Source: an uncultured Clostridia bacterium (lineage in GTDB: Bacteria > Bacillota > Clostridia > Christensenellales > Borkfalkiaceae). Taken from it: a stretch of 13,937 nt of DNA. The notes under the pieces were generated by a model. It had not been told where the DNA came from. It saw only the letters and a list, made by a program, of their open reading frames with translations, and did not search any database. The translations under genes and the position numbers were made by a program. This document shows, piece after piece, positions 13,893 through 13,937 of this stretch; position 1 is the stretch's first letter, and every line of letters begins with the position of its first letter. The stretch covers positions 1-13,937 of the forward strand of contig CAMWQK010000005.1 of assembly GCA_947176445.1 (NCBI GenBank), in the 5' to 3' direction.

Positions 13893-13937
13893 CTATTCTT
13901 CGGTCGGAGTTTCTTCCGCCGCTGCCTCTGCGGGCTC
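13893..13937 (-). CDS. C-terminal end of an acidic-tailed protein (partial)
   Basis: Fourteen codons run in from the right window edge and end at TAG 13893-13895: EPAEAAAEETPTEE. The Ala/Glu/Pro-rich acidic tail and the strong terminator just after it suggest a well-expressed gene; such tails occur on some ribosomal proteins and on chaperones. The tail alone cannot identify it, and the only basis for calling it coding is the open frame plus the terminator position. Confidence 0.55.
   Translation of the reverse strand, partial: EPAEAAAEETPTEE

Overview
The window looks like a chromosomal segment of a low-GC-lineage Gram-positive bacterium of the class Clostridia (Bacillota), of moderate GC content. 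The reasons are: the gene order prmA-rsmE-mtaB-HIT; strong Shine-Dalgarno sequences (GGAGG) before most genes; TTGACA-17-TATAAT promoters; hairpin-plus-U-tract terminators; a lipoprotein peptidase; a membrane-anchored M23 protein of the SpoIIQ type; and a single-membrane giant surface protein. A finer placement (for example among the Christensenellales-like gut Clostridia) is a guess. No phage, IS, CRISPR, tRNA or rRNA is visible. Every gene but one (2923-3195) lies on the minus strand, so the text below runs in transcription order, from right to left.

Right end (13937-12877): the last 14 codons of an acidic-tailed protein and its terminator. Then comes a compact unit: rubrerythrin, a 39-residue Lys/Asn-rich CxxC protein and a 43-residue protein. 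The three overlap as ATGA and TAATG and end at a terminator. The two small genes are too short for ordinary gene calling.

12825-7781: one gene for a 1641-residue surface protein with a signal peptide, a DUF6273-like N-terminal region, a series of roughly 90-100-residue beta-sandwich-like modules, a C-terminal membrane helix and no LPxTG motif. It has its own promoter and terminator. A run of nine G lies in the codons just after the signal-peptide core, and a gain or loss of one base there would stop translation within five codons.

7755-3227: a housekeeping unit behind a perfect consensus promoter that leaves almost no 5' leader. It holds prmA (L11 methyltransferase), rsmE (16S rRNA m3U1498 methyltransferase), mtaB (tRNA methylthiotransferase) and a HIT hydrolase. 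Next is a hairpin that is both terminator-shaped and covers the ribosome-binding site of the following gene. Then come a 142-residue membrane-anchored protein and a SpoIIQ-like M23 protein. Three genes modify the translation machinery; the last two act at the cell surface.

3222-2619: a small divergent cassette, an XRE-type repressor facing a DUF6809-like 90-residue protein. Their promoters overlap, and two copies of a 17-bp imperfect palindrome sit 30 bp apart on them. One copy is exactly the -35/-10 spacer of the rightward promoter.

Left end (2562-1): a 229-residue single-pass membrane protein of unknown family, an M1 zinc metallopeptidase lipoprotein, and a very short unit with a near-consensus promoter, a good Shine-Dalgarno sequence, a 25-codon frame and a terminator within about 200 bp.
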